A DNA stretch of 64,000 bases. Source: Hexactinellida sp. DTS-2022 (taxonomy: Eukaryota > Porifera > Hexactinellida). The notes below the pieces were generated by a model. It saw only the letters and a program-made list of their open reading frames with translations. It did no database searches and had not been told where the DNA came from. Position numbers and translations under genes: made by a program. The stretch is from positions 7,120,501 to 7,184,500 of the forward strand of contig JAPNXP010000001.1 of NCBI GenBank assembly GCA_028753945.1, written 5' to 3'. Of this stretch, positions 41,186 through 51,163 are shown one piece after another. Positions within the stretch are counted from its first letter, which is position 1; each line of letters opens with the position of its first letter.

Positions 41186-41957
41186 TTAAAAATTGCAAAT
41201 AATAAATTAATATAACCGATTATAATCTAGAAATTTGACAAATATGATTGGACACATTGTTATTTAGTTATTGTTCAAAAGTTCACATTTTAGCGACCCA
41301 TTATCTAAGATATATATTTCCAGTGCGTTTACACTGGTGTATATGCACTTAATTAATTAAAAGTGACTTCTCAAAGTGATATACACCAGTGTATACGTAT
41401 ACATATGCATGTACACCGAAAGTGCATATACACTGTAAAAATTAATTAATGTGTCCAGTTTTGTGCATTTTAATCTAGCAACCCTATTTAAAAGGCAACA
41501 AGTGTTTATGAGTCCAAATAAAACCCTGTTAGAACTTTATTTCCTATCTCTGGTACTAAATTCTTATAACCAATTAATATATAACTAGAAAGACCACAAT
41601 AAAGTGCGCAAGTCATAAAAGTTCTCATCAAGTAATTAAAATGACAACCATTCCATCTTTTGGAATATGTAATAATTTAATATGTATTAAGGACACATTT
41701 AGGAATTTTGGTTTTAATAAATTCCATTTATTGACTAAGTAATATAAGCAATTCATAGTTACCAATGATCCCTTAGGAATGCTGTAATATTATATTAGTG
41801 CAGTAATTAATTAAATTCATAGTTACCAATGATCCCTTAGGAATGCTGAATATTATATTAGTACAATAATTAATTAAATTCTGAACACCACTCAGATGCA
41901 TCATGCATTCCTGAGTAGATAAGAGGTTTCTATGAATAACTGCTGGCTTTAAAATAC
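41186..41957. other. Spacer with hairpin and short tandem duplication
   Basis: About 41331-41393 forms a hairpin with stem ACACTGGTGTATAT..CACTT. Around 41755-41880 a unit of about 65 bp containing ACCAATGATCCCTTAGGAAT is tandemly duplicated. No protein-coding region recognised. Confidence 0.5.
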
Positions 41958-41965
41958 TATAAAAG
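41958..41965 (+). promoter_or_regulatory. TATA box upstream of the hairpin pair
   Basis: TATAAAAG, 45 bp before the first hairpin. With the usual 25-30 bp spacing, transcription would begin near 41988-41995, just ahead of the hairpin. Confidence 0.45.
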
Positions 41966-42002
41966 CAGAAGTTTGTACCAAATTATCAGTTAATTCTACC
42001 AG

Positions 42003-42090
42003 CACGCTCTCAACTCAAAGTGATCGGGTTGCCGTCTGAGAATGTGAAATCCTCATGGGTCAACCTGACTACTTAGAGATGGGAGCGTGT
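42003..42090 (+). ncRNA. microRNA-like hairpin 1
   Basis: A lower stem of about 10 bp (CACGCTCTCA with TGGGAGCGTG), then a small internal loop (ACTCA/AGAGA), then an upper stem of about 22 bp. The 5' arm AAGTGATCGGGTTG (42018-42031) pairs with CAACCTGACTACTT (42061-42074) through Watson-Crick and G-U pairs with one mismatch, and CTGAG pairs with CTCAT at the top. The loop is about 10 nt. Overall this resembles an animal microRNA precursor. No match to a named microRNA is claimed. Confidence 0.5.
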
Positions 42091-42137
42091 CAGCAGCTGA
42101 GAGGACACAAGGACACATTCTGATGCACAGCTGTTTC

Positions 42138-42196
42138 AAAGTGATCGGGTTGCCATCTGAGTTGTGTTGTGCTCAGCGGTCAACCCGATCACTTAG
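42138..42196 (+). ncRNA. microRNA-like hairpin 2
   Basis: The same 5' arm as hairpin 1 (AAGTGATCGGGTTGCC, 42139-42154) pairs without error over 14 bp with CAACCCGATCACTT (42181-42194), followed by a small internal loop, CTGAG/CTCAG and a 10-nt loop. The arm on the 3' side has changed along with pairing. The lower stem is weaker than in hairpin 1. It lies about 120 bp downstream of hairpin 1, as in clustered microRNAs. Confidence 0.5.
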
Positions 42197-42262
42197 ATAC
42201 TAAACATAGGTACATACTACTATGAATCAGCGTTACAATAAATTGATGCATTTGCGTTATAT

Positions 42263-42616
42263 ACCTTATTATAGGAAATTAACGCTCCATGAAATTAACG
42301 CGAATTGGAGCTGAACATTTCAAATACATGAAATTAACGCGAATAAAAAATTCAGGATTATTAATCTCCTGATTAATGATTAAATACTATTTATTGTACC
42401 CAAATAGGCTTCCAATCTACTTGATAGACATGGTATATCCTCTAAAACTAGTTGCACATCTGAAAATATGTTTGTCCATCCATTGTATAATTTTGCTAAA
42501 TAGCAGGAAATTAAGGTCATGTGAATTAACGCTCCATGAAATTATCGCGAAGGAAATTAACGCGATTTGGAGAAATTCGCGTTAATTTAATGGCGCGTTA
42601 ATTTCCTATAATAAGG
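42263..42616. mobile_element. MITE with ACCTTATTATAGGAAATTAAC ends
   Basis: Inverted ends ACCTTATTATAGGAAATTAA and the inverse, with repeated GAAATTAACGCGAA and CGCTCCATGAAATTA units inside each end. No coding region; no clear target duplication. Confidence 0.75.
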
Positions 42617-43027
42617 TAATTAATCTCTGATTAAGCAACTAAAGGGAGAAATCCTTAAATCTTGGTTAGTCGTTTATATCTATATCAGTTTGACCTTTGC
42701 AAGTATATACGTAGTACAATCCCAGCGTAATTAGAATCAAAACACTCATCTGAGGAACAATGAAGTATAAAGTTCCAGCTCAGATCCAGAGGGCCTCGAG
42801 GGTCCGAATGGATCGGAACCCGTATCCATATCAGCTCCATAATCCATCTCATCTATACTATTAAAACACAAGGCTGGGTGTATATGTGTGTGTATATATA
42901 TATTTGTTTGTATGTTCCGAGTTGATTGAAGAAAGTGGACGGTTTCCAAATCTGATTTTTGGCATATAGGGGTAACTTTTGGCACCCGCCAACAAGTTGA
43001 GGTTTCCACTCAAAATTTCTCACACCT

Positions 43028-46000
43028 CAGTGCTGCCAAGTCTCCGTAAATTTACGTAGACTACGTAAATATACCCCTATCTACGTGTCTACGTATGAAG
43101 ACTTATTTCTACGTATTTCTAGCGAAATATATTTAAGACTTCTTGTTTAACATATAACTGCGTTTTGTTTTTACTATATCATTATTTATGTTTTATAATA
43201 TGTTAAATAATATCATAGTGATGAATTATTCCAATCGCAGAATACTCTTGATTAAAACAGTTGCACAATTAAAATCCAAAATTGCAGCCTGTGCCGACGC
43301 ATGTTCCTTGGTGGCACTATATTTTGGTGGTGGTCTATTGATAGTGCCTCCAATGGAACATTCTGTCGCACAGCTGCAATTTTGGATTTTTTTTTCACCA
43401 TGTCATGAACGCCTCATGGTGTTGAGACTCATTTAACAAGTAGTTACGGGACAAAGGAACGATTGTTGAATTTGAAGTGTATTTCTATCTAGAACCATCT
43501 TGAGTTTAATGCTATTCATTCATTATGTATTGATAATAAATTATATTATTTAGTTAATTATTTTATCGATGTTATCCACTGTGAGTTGAGTTAAGTAAAT
43601 AAATTTCCAATTTAATTTAATTTGCTTTAATCCATTGAATATTAATATACTGTTTAAAATTGGAAATCAGCATACTTGTTTACTTAGAATGACAAAAGGG
43701 ATCTAGTTTATATTCCTATTATAACCCCCTATCACTCTAATACAATTCGGGCACCAAACACGCACACAGACGAATAGTCATTTAATAGATATTCCAATTC
43801 ATTAATCCATTGTTTGTATATCAGTCATCGTTTTAAAATTGAAATCAGCATACTCGCTTACTTTGAATTACATATGGGATTAAGTTTATATTTCCATTAT
43901 TAATGCGTTATAAACCCCCCCTTATACTCTAATACATTTCGGGCACCAAGCACACACATAGACAAATATTTATACAAATAGATATTCCATCTCATTAATC
44001 CATTGTTTGAATATCAGAAATCGTTCTGAAATTGAATAACTGTTGAGTGTAATTGAATTTTCATTTAGGAGAAAACTTTAATACAACTATGTATTAGAAA
44101 TCGATTTATATAGTAGCAGCTATTGAATCAAATTGGATTATTCATTTACAATATAATACTTTATTGTAACTATGATATCAGAAATTGATTTGTATAGTAA
44201 TAGCTATTGAATGTAAATTAATTATTCATATACGTACTATAATTCTTTATTGTAATTATAATATCAACAATAACTTGAATCGAAATAACACTGAATCTAA
44301 TTGAATTATTCATAAATAGTAGATCTTCATCGAAACCACGAAATAATTGCATAATTGAATATTAATGAATTTACGATTTTAGAAAGTTAAGGGTGAATTG
44401 TGGCAACTTTGAGCCTAATTCTCAGGAAAATGAGGACTGATTAAAAAAATCGTGAAGAGCTATCAGTTGCAAAATACTTTTCTGATACTAATGATTAAAA
44501 AAAGAAATTTGTTATTGCATTTATTTTCTTGTTGGACAAAAAAAGCTAAAAGTCCCGTTAAAAAATTTCTCAAGTCGAAATTGAAAAATCAGGCCACGAA
44601 GTGCACATTAATCAACAACCAGACACCTATCCTGAAAATATCAGAGCTCTAGCACTTATGGTTTAGCCTGAGGAGGCGACACGGAGAAAAAAACAAACCA
44701 AAGCAGTAAGATTAGAACTGGGCCACTATACTATAGTATAGTCGGCACAGTAAAAAATCCAAGGCACTAAGACCAATACTGGGCCACTATACTATAGTAT
44801 AGTCGGCACAGTAAAAAAAAAATCCAAAATTGCAGCTGTGCCGACGCATGTTCCTTTTGTGGCACTATATTTTGGTGGTGGTTTATTGATAGTGCCTCCA
44901 AAGGAATACGCTTGTGGCACAGCTGCAATTTTGGATTTTTTTCGCCATGTCATGAACACCTCATAGTGTTTAGTCTCATTTAACAAATTGTACGGGACAA
45001 AGGAACCATTGTTGATTTTAAATTATTTCTATCTTGAACCATCTTGGGTTTAATGCCATTCATTCATTATGTATAGATAATAAATGATATAAATAGTTAA
45101 TTATTTTAGCAATGTGAGTTGAGTTGAGTTAAGTAAACAAATTTCCAATTTAATTTAATTTGCTTTAATCCATTGAATATTAATATACTGTTTAAAATTG
45201 GAAATCAGCATACTTGTTTACTTAGAATGACAAAAGGGATCTAGTTTATATTCCTATTATAACCCCCTATCACTCTAATACAATTCGACCACCAAACACG
45301 CACACAGACGAATAGTCATTTAATAGATATTCCATTTCATTAATCCATTGTTTGTATATCAGTCATCGTTTTAAAATTTAAATCAACATACTCGCTTACT
45401 TTGAATGACATATGGGATTAAGTTTATATTTCCATTATACGTAAATGCTTTAAAACCCCCCCCCCCCTACACTCTAATACATTTCGGGCACCAAGCACAC
45501 AAATAGACAAATATTTATACAAATAGATATTCCATCTCATTAATCCATTGTTTGAAAATCAGAAATCGTTCTGAAATTGAATAACTGTTGAGTGAAATTG
45601 AATTTTCATATAGGAGAAAACTTTAATACAACTATTGTACTAGAAATCGATTTATATACTATTGAATCAAATTGAATTATTCATATAAATAGAATAAATT
45701 ATTGTAACTATGATATCAGAAATTGATTTGTATAGTAATAGCTATTGAATGTAAATTTATTATTCATATATACTAGAATTCTTTATTGTGATTATAATAT
45801 CAACAATAACTTGAATCGAAATAACACTGAATCAATTGAATTATTCATAAATAGTAGATCTTCATCGAAACCACGAAATAATTGCATAATTGAATATTAA
45901 TGAATTTACGATTTTAGAAAGTTAAGGGTGAATTGTGGCAACTTTGAGCCTAATTCTCAGGAAAATGAGGACGGATTAGTAAAATCGTGAAGAGCTATCA

Positions 46001-46613
46001 GTTTCAAAATACTTTTCTGATACTAATGATTCGACAAATTTTTCTTGTTATTGCATTTATTTTCTTGTGGGACAAAAAAAGCTCAAAGTCCCGTTAAAAA
46101 TTTTCTCAAGTCGAAATTGAAAAATCAGGCCACGAAGTGCACATTAATCAACAACCAGACACCTATCCTGAAAATCTCAGAGCTCTAGCACTTATGGTTT
46201 AGCCTGGGGAGGCGACACGGAGAAAAAACAAAACAAACCAAAGCACTAAGACCAATACTGGGCCACTATACTATAGTATAGTCGGCACAGTAACAACCAA
46301 AGCACTAAGACCAATACTGGGCCACTATACTATAGTATAGTCGGCACAGTAAAAATTAGTTAAATTAAATCTTACTTTGATAGTTTGATACATACTATTA
46401 GTGAGTATATCTTATTGTTACAAGCGCGAAAGCGTCCATATCCCCTTTATAAATGATTATTCATACAAAATAGTTAGTTTATATGATTTGAAAAAGCAAA
46501 TTAAGAACTATTGGGTCGCAGAGGGAATTTTAGCATGCTCCGTAAAAACTTTTGTTTCTCCGTAATTTATGGTCAATCTCCAGGAATTTATCTGAACTCA
46601 CTTGGCAGCACTG
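43028..46613. mobile_element. Large non-autonomous hAT element with internal duplication
   Basis: A 3586-bp element with ends CAGTGCTGCCAAGT and ACTTGGCAGCACTG. It has an exact 8-bp duplication TCACACCT (43020-43027 and 46614-46621) of Helitron sequence. Its interior is largely a direct tandem duplication with a 1538-bp period (for example TTTGCTTTAATCCATTGAA at 43621 and 45159). The palindrome CTATACTATAGTATAG with GTCGGCACAGTA occurs four times at the duplication ends. No transposase frame survives. Confidence 0.9.
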
Positions 46614-46635
46614 TCACACCTCGACAATATATGAC

Positions 46636-47178
46636 CAGTGCTGCCAACCTAATATATATATAAAGTGGGACCTGTGGCGGGAGTTTCATCTAAAAGCGGG
46701 AGGTAGATACTCTAAAAGCGGGAGGTGAGTATTTTAGTTAAATTAGCAAGAATACCTGAATAAAAGGCATTATAAAAAACATTTCTCTATCTATCAATTA
46801 GTTTCTACCCTCTCATATTGAAATATAAGGTAGCAGTGAGCATTTTATTATTATTATAAAATATATAAATAAATAAAAATTTCCCAAATGAAGTGTTATA
46901 AAAATTTCCTAAATGATGTGTCAGATGGAAAATTGGAAATACAAGATAATATACAGAATTATGGTATTTAAAAGAGACAAATTTGTTTCTGGGGTTAGAG
47001 TAAATTAGTTAAGTGAAGACTTCTAAAATATATTGCTTGTAATTATAAAATTATGATTCTAATATTTACATATACAATCAACCAAAAAGCGGGAGGTTTG
47101 AGAGGGGAGGCGGGAGAGCGGGAGGAAACATCAAAAAGCGGGACCCTCCCGCCGAAAGCGGGAGGGTTGGCAGCACTG
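46636..47178. mobile_element. MITE with CAGTGCTGCCAACC ends, rich in GCGGGAGG
   Basis: A 543-bp element with ends CAGTGCTGCCAACCT and GGGTTGGCAGCACTG. It is flanked by the exact 6-bp repeat TATGAC (46630-46635 and 47179-47184). AAAGCGGGAGG units lie near both ends. The terminal 12 bases equal those of the neighbouring hAT element, but the duplication is 6 bp instead of 8. Confidence 0.85.
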
Positions 47179-47583
47179 TATGACGTCATTGTCACATTTA
47201 GGGAACCCTGAAAATTCACTTAATCGCACATAATTCTCGCCCTCTAAGAGATAGAAATCTGAAAATTTAATAGAACATGGACATTAATGATGCGGACACG
47301 TTGGTCACACCAGATTACCACTATGTTAACTCATTATCGCATGATGACGTAATCATTAACATTTCACATTGTTAAATTTGACTATTTAGGCCTATTTACG
47401 CTTTGTAATCAATATTAGGAGTATATAAACCACACATAAACCGCGAAGTGGTTGGTGTGTAGTCGTGTTCTGCCGCGAAGCGACCTAGCAAGCGAAGCGC
47501 GCTAGTCTAGAATTAAAATTCCAAATCCGTTCCATATACGTAAATTACGGATTTGGAACCCGTAAATCCGTAATCCATATGGA

Positions 47584-47828
47584 CATGGGAGCCGAAACTC
47601 AAACGCTAGGGGGGGTGTGACGTAATATTCAAATGTTAAAGTTGAAAAAACAATGCGTATGGGATAAAATCAATGTTGGATGGGCATAATTGTATAGATA
47701 TATACATCATCAACTGAAATTTACACGAACTCATTATGAAATCAATAATTTTCCATTTTTCTTCCCTGACTTCTCCTCGGCCAGGGGGGGTGACACCCTC
47801 CCTGACCCCCCCACTTTCGGCGCCTATG
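47584..47828. mobile_element. hAT-type MITE, CATRGGCGCCGAAA family, copy 2
   Basis: A 245-bp element with ends CATGGGAGCCGAAA and TTTCGGCGCCTATG and the exact 8-bp duplication CATATGGA (47576-47583 and 47829-47836). Inverted relative to the copy at 18113-18358. Confidence 0.9.
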
Positions 47829-47961
47829 CATATGGACCTTGTCCATATCTGATTTTTACATTCAAATAAAATCCATATGTATGCCCAATTCATTTTGAAT
47901 TGCATATACATACAGATATCTAGATCCAGAAGGTTGGTTTAGAAGTCTTTCTAGTATATAT

Positions 47962-48314
47962 CAGGCTTGGACCGGGTCACCGGGTCAACCGGGTTACAAT
48001 ATTCGCTAAAACTCCGGGTCACTACCGGTTCCGGCTTGGACTGGGTCACCGGATACCGGGTCACTTAATTTTGATTTTACCCGATTCTTCACAGTAATGC
48101 TAATTAAATTTTATTGGTTTGTAGAATTATAACTAAAAAGATTCATTTAATATAGTAAGTCGTTTAATATTTATGACATAGTACTTCAATTGAAATTTCT
48201 TTGGTATCGCTGGTTACTGTATACTTACTTACCGGGTCAACCGGGTCACCGGGTCAGAACTTACTGGGTCAGCAGGGTCACCGGGTCATGAAATCTTGAC
48301 CCGGTCCAAGCCTG
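47962..48314. mobile_element. hAT-type MITE with CAGGCTTGGACCGGGTCA ends
   Basis: Inverted ends CAGGCTTGGACCGGGTCA and the inverse, with several CACCGGGTCAACCGGGT units. The flanks GTATATAT and GTATCTAT agree at 7 of 8 bases. It resembles the CCGGTCGGG-rich MITEs at 2998 and 5278 in style but not in end sequence. Confidence 0.8.
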
Positions 48315-48358
48315 GTATCTATCATGTTATATGTATTTAAATTAGGAGGTACAAAGTA

Positions 48359-48544
48359 CAGTTGAAACCGGTTTTTTTAACCATTTCTTTTCAGATAAAA
48401 ATAGTAAGAAAAAACCGATAGTTAGAAAAAAAACCGATGAAAAATAATAGTAAAGTTGGAATTCCTTACAAGATTGCATCACTAATAGTTAGAATAAACC
48501 GATAAGTTAGAATAACCCGAGTAAGAATAAACCGGTTTCGACTG
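48359..48544. mobile_element. pogo-like MITE, CAGTTGAAACCGGTTT family
   Basis: A 186-bp element with ends CAGTTGAAACCGGTTT and AAACCGGTTTCGACTG, flanked by TA (48357-48358 and 48545-48546). Confidence 0.85.
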
Positions 48545-48664
48545 TACATTCTCGATCAAAAAATCCTTTACCATATACCATAAAGGATTTTGGAACGGAT
48601 TTGGAAATTTTTCCTAATCCGTTCCAAAATCCGTGAATTACGGATTTGACGGATTCCAAATCCG

Positions 48665-48902
48665 TAATCTGTAAATCCGTAATCCATCCGGATCCTCTGT
48701 CCAGATCGTATATCGTTATGCTCATTGGATTGTTGTTAACAATGAAACAATTTTCATTTATTTCCACACAAGTACCTCCAAGGAGACCATCAGAACTGAG
48801 ATGAGCTATAAAAGAGTAGGAATTTTCATCTTTCCATAGAAATGGTTGGAGCAGATAAAAAACCGGCCTTAGTTTCATCATTGTGAAGCTTAGCAGCCAC
48901 AT
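48665..48902 (-). pseudogene. Unidentified coding-like fragment
   Basis: From an ATG at 48902, about 75 codons look like genuine protein (LSSDGLLGGTCVEINENCFI, then NNNPMSITIYDLDRG), weakly recalling a kelch-type repeat. The open frame continues to 48507, but that part is read through CGGATTT/AATCCG repeats and the right end of a MITE, so it is unlikely to be native. A MITE starts 12 bp upstream of the ATG. I read this as a captured or truncated gene piece; identity unknown. Confidence 0.3.
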
Positions 48903-48914
48903 TTATTGAATATA

Positions 48915-49104
48915 CAGTAGAACTTCGTTAGTACGCACACGGATAATACGAATTTCCGGATAATACGAACAAACAGTCCCACAAATTCAGGTACCTACCT
49001 ACATTGGCTAATCAATGGGTAATAATCCGGTTAATACGAACTCCGGATAAAAAGAAAACAAATTTTTACTGACGTTGGTGTTCGTATTAACGAGGTTCTA
49101 CATG
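48915..49104. mobile_element. pogo/Tigger-like MITE, CAGTAGAAC family
   Basis: Ends CAGTAGAACTTCGTTAGTAC and TCGTATTAACGAGGTTCTAC. A TA lies on each side (48913-48914 and about 49105-49106). The interior has GGATAATACGAA units. A diverged relative is visible at about 51040-51135. Confidence 0.75.
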
Positions 49105-49106
49105 TA

Positions 49107-49655
49107 TGTACAATGATTGAGTTATATTTTAGAAATAAGCAATAGAACCCCACAATCCCTAATAAAAGGCAAATTAGAGGCCCAAAATGGGCTTCTAATT
49201 TTTCTCAATGGGCCTCTACTTTTTAACGTGCTAAGTACTCAATATCATGAAATGTAGGGTGAGGGCCTCTAATTGTTGGTAGGGCCCTCTAAGCAAATCC
49301 TTAAAAAAACATTGGACCCATTATAAGTTTCTATTCCTTAGTTCATAATTATTAATGCTGTTAGATTTATAGTTAACTCCGAATGTTGTGCTTCCAAGAG
49401 TAGGATCTATTGACTATCATACAAAATTAATCTAAGTATTATGGATTTTGAATCCATTATCCATCCGGATCGTTTCAAACGAACTCGCTTATATCAAACT
49501 AGCATTGCAGTTGAATAGTAATTAATCAAATTAAACTGCATTGTGAAATAAAAACTATTGCAATATTACCCATAATAATACAAATACAAATGTTTTAAAC
49601 GTAATGTATAATGCGTTCAGTAAATATAAAAATAACTTATCAGTTAAAAAACATA
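49107..49655. other. 3' flank of the giant gene
   Basis: AT-rich, with eroded GGCCTCTAATT repeats at about 49160-49290 that are partly inverted. It should contain the 3' UTR of the gene ending at 49656. Confidence 0.4.
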
Positions 49656-50239
49656 CTATTGTTGGTATTTTATTAGATATCCAGGATATGCAAGTCCATT
49701 CTCGTAGAGAATGAATACTGTAGTCCCAGCAGGATGGTTGCCATAGATAGAATGGTAGCCTTTAGGGGGCCCACGTAAACTATAATTAGGAACTCTGTAT
49801 TTGGCATTCCCAACAAATACTTTTGAGAGAAACATTGAACAATTACCAGCTCTATCTGTATGTGCAAAGGTATGTGAATATGAAGCATTGACAGCAAAAT
49901 ATAATCCACTACCCCACATCCCCTCACATGCATACTTTATATTGAATCCCACAGCATCTCGTATTATAACTTCAGGATCTGTGTGAGAGGAGCCGTGAAA
50001 AAGCGGTTTGATAAGAAGAGTATTCTCTTTATATTCTGAGCCCTCAGAAGCGCCAGAGTTAATACCAACTTTCTGCTTGACTTTCTGAACAAAGTTTTCC
50101 CAGCAAGTTCTGTTATGTATCTTTGTAATACTTAGAATTGTAGCTTTAGGCAGAGTATTTAGGAAGTTTCTAGCGACTGCAGAGAACTCATCACTTTCAT
50201 ACGCTAACTCTTCTTTGGTAAGGATAGGTTCTATATGGA
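49656..50239 (-). CDS. PARP (ADP-ribosyltransferase) catalytic domain, 3' exon of the sacsin gene
   Basis: Continuous frame of 194 codons including the stop (49656-49658). There is no initiating ATG at its head. It opens with TC CAT ATA after the acceptor CTTTCTTCAG (AG at 50240-50241). The order of PARP landmarks is intact: ILSITKIHNRTCWENF, LFHGSSHTDPEVIIRDAVGF (first triad residue His), MWGSGLYFAVNASYS (Tyr), MFLSKVFVGNAKY, and a close AYPGYLIKY in which Leu occupies the place of the PARP1 glutamate. H-Y-L is the mono-ADP-ribosyltransferase pattern seen in PARP14/15-like enzymes. The phase matches the donor at 51163, so it is most simply the last exon of the giant gene. The alternative is an orphan pseudogene. 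Confidence 0.85.
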
Positions 50240-51163
50240 CTGAAGAAAGATAAGGATTTGGGATACAGCGGGTACAGTTATAAGAACATCAGGGTTCTCG
50301 CTAGGCATCTTCAAAGGGTACATGTCCTTTTTGAAAGCTATTGTATTGTACCCTTTATTCACATGTTGTAAGTAGGCATGTACCCTTTGAGTCAATATTA
50401 TTATTTGAAGGTTTCATTAAAATCATTGACATTAAGTAATATCTCACTCTCATGTACCCTTACAACGAAAATCCTGGCGAGAACTCTGAAGAACATCATT
50501 GGGAGTAGTGAATATGTTCTTATAACATATACTTTTTCAATTCAAATAAATAGAACCGTTTCCCAGAATATGTTTTTTATAACCGGCATGCTCTTAAAAC
50601 ATGTGTTCTTATAACCGATATTTCTTTACCGTCACGAAGCGACCAGGACCAAATGGTTCGTTAAAGAATAAATTGCTTAATACATTCTTGCATGTTAAAA
50701 AGGCTTGACATATAGCATTCAAATAATAGTTTCAAGATTTTTACTGTAACAACTATTCTATACTTTAGTGGCCCATTTGTGAAATAATTGCCTTGGATTT
50801 TTTTCGTTTGATTTCGATATTCGTTTTAGCAAAAAATTAATTAATTAATACAGAAATCTCCCCCCCCCCATGTAAGCATAAAATCTTCATTGAGTTTCCC
50901 TCTGAAACCCCTCTGCCCCCCCCCCCCAGTGCCCCCCCTGCCGAAAAATCCTGGCTCCGCCTCTGACCTGGATTAGAAAACTTCAGCTTAGTACGTACTA
51001 CTATTTTAACCAAGTTTATTATGCAGTATGTAGTAGTATATAAATGTAGGGTATATTCGGTTAGTATGTACACTCGGATAATACGTACATATTTTCCATT
51101 CCCCAGGGGCTACGTTATAACCGAGTTCTACTGCAATGTATTGATATTAACAGTATAACTTAC
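50240..51163 (-). other. Predicted 924-bp intron joining HEPN and PARP exons
   Basis: Donor GTAAGT at 51158-51163 and acceptor CTTTCTTCAG at 50240. The intron is phase 1: T from the upstream exon plus TC gives a Phe codon. It contains a hAT MITE (50290-50488), remnants of the TTATAAGAACATC repeat, C-rich sequence at 50860-50940 and a pogo-like remnant at about 51040-51135. No other coding exon is visible in it. Confidence 0.75.
50290..50488. mobile_element. hAT-type MITE in the sacsin/PARP intron
   Basis: A 199-bp element with ends CAGGGTTCTCGC and GCGAGAACTCTG and the exact 8-bp duplication AAGAACAT (50282-50289 and 50489-50496). The interior pairs AAGGGTACATG with CATGTACCCTT. It landed inside an older TTATAAGAACATC-type repeat. 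Confidence 0.9.

Larger units (their letters stand above)
42852..47505 (+). mobile_element. Helitron (about 511 bp net) interrupted by two later insertions
   Basis: It starts TCTATACTATTAAAACAC after an A (42851) and ends ..GCGAAGCGCG CTAG (47502-47505) before a T (47506), exactly the A|TC...CTRR|T insertion rule for Helitrons, with the hairpin ACCGCGAAGTGGT near the 3' end. Pieces are 42852-43027, 46614-46635 and 47179-47505. Removing the two insertions and one copy of each duplication restores a continuous copy matching 22736-23198. It carries no Rep/helicase gene, so it is non-autonomous. Confidence 0.88.

Noticed and set aside
41331..41393. Hairpin ACACTGGTGTATAT..CACTT as a third microRNA precursor
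   Set aside because: The stem is palindromic rather than arm-like, is surrounded by further TATACGTATAC palindromes and shares nothing with the hairpin pair; a small MITE is more likely.
42746..43009. 87-codon minus-strand frame across the Helitron start
   Set aside because: About half is Helitron sequence. The remainder (MDTGSDPFGPSRPSG) has no recognisable relatives and resembles eroded GGATCCG repeats nearby.
50837..51073. 78-codon frame between the sacsin and PARP exons as an upstream PARP exon
   Set aside because: It is C/G-run low complexity with the phrase typical of transposon ends; no PARP, WWE or macro-domain features.
51147..51163. CKLYC and stop as the true end of the giant protein
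   Set aside because: These codons overlap a consensus GTAAGT donor, and a phase-matched PARP exon follows. Reading to this stop remains possible as an intron-retention isoform.
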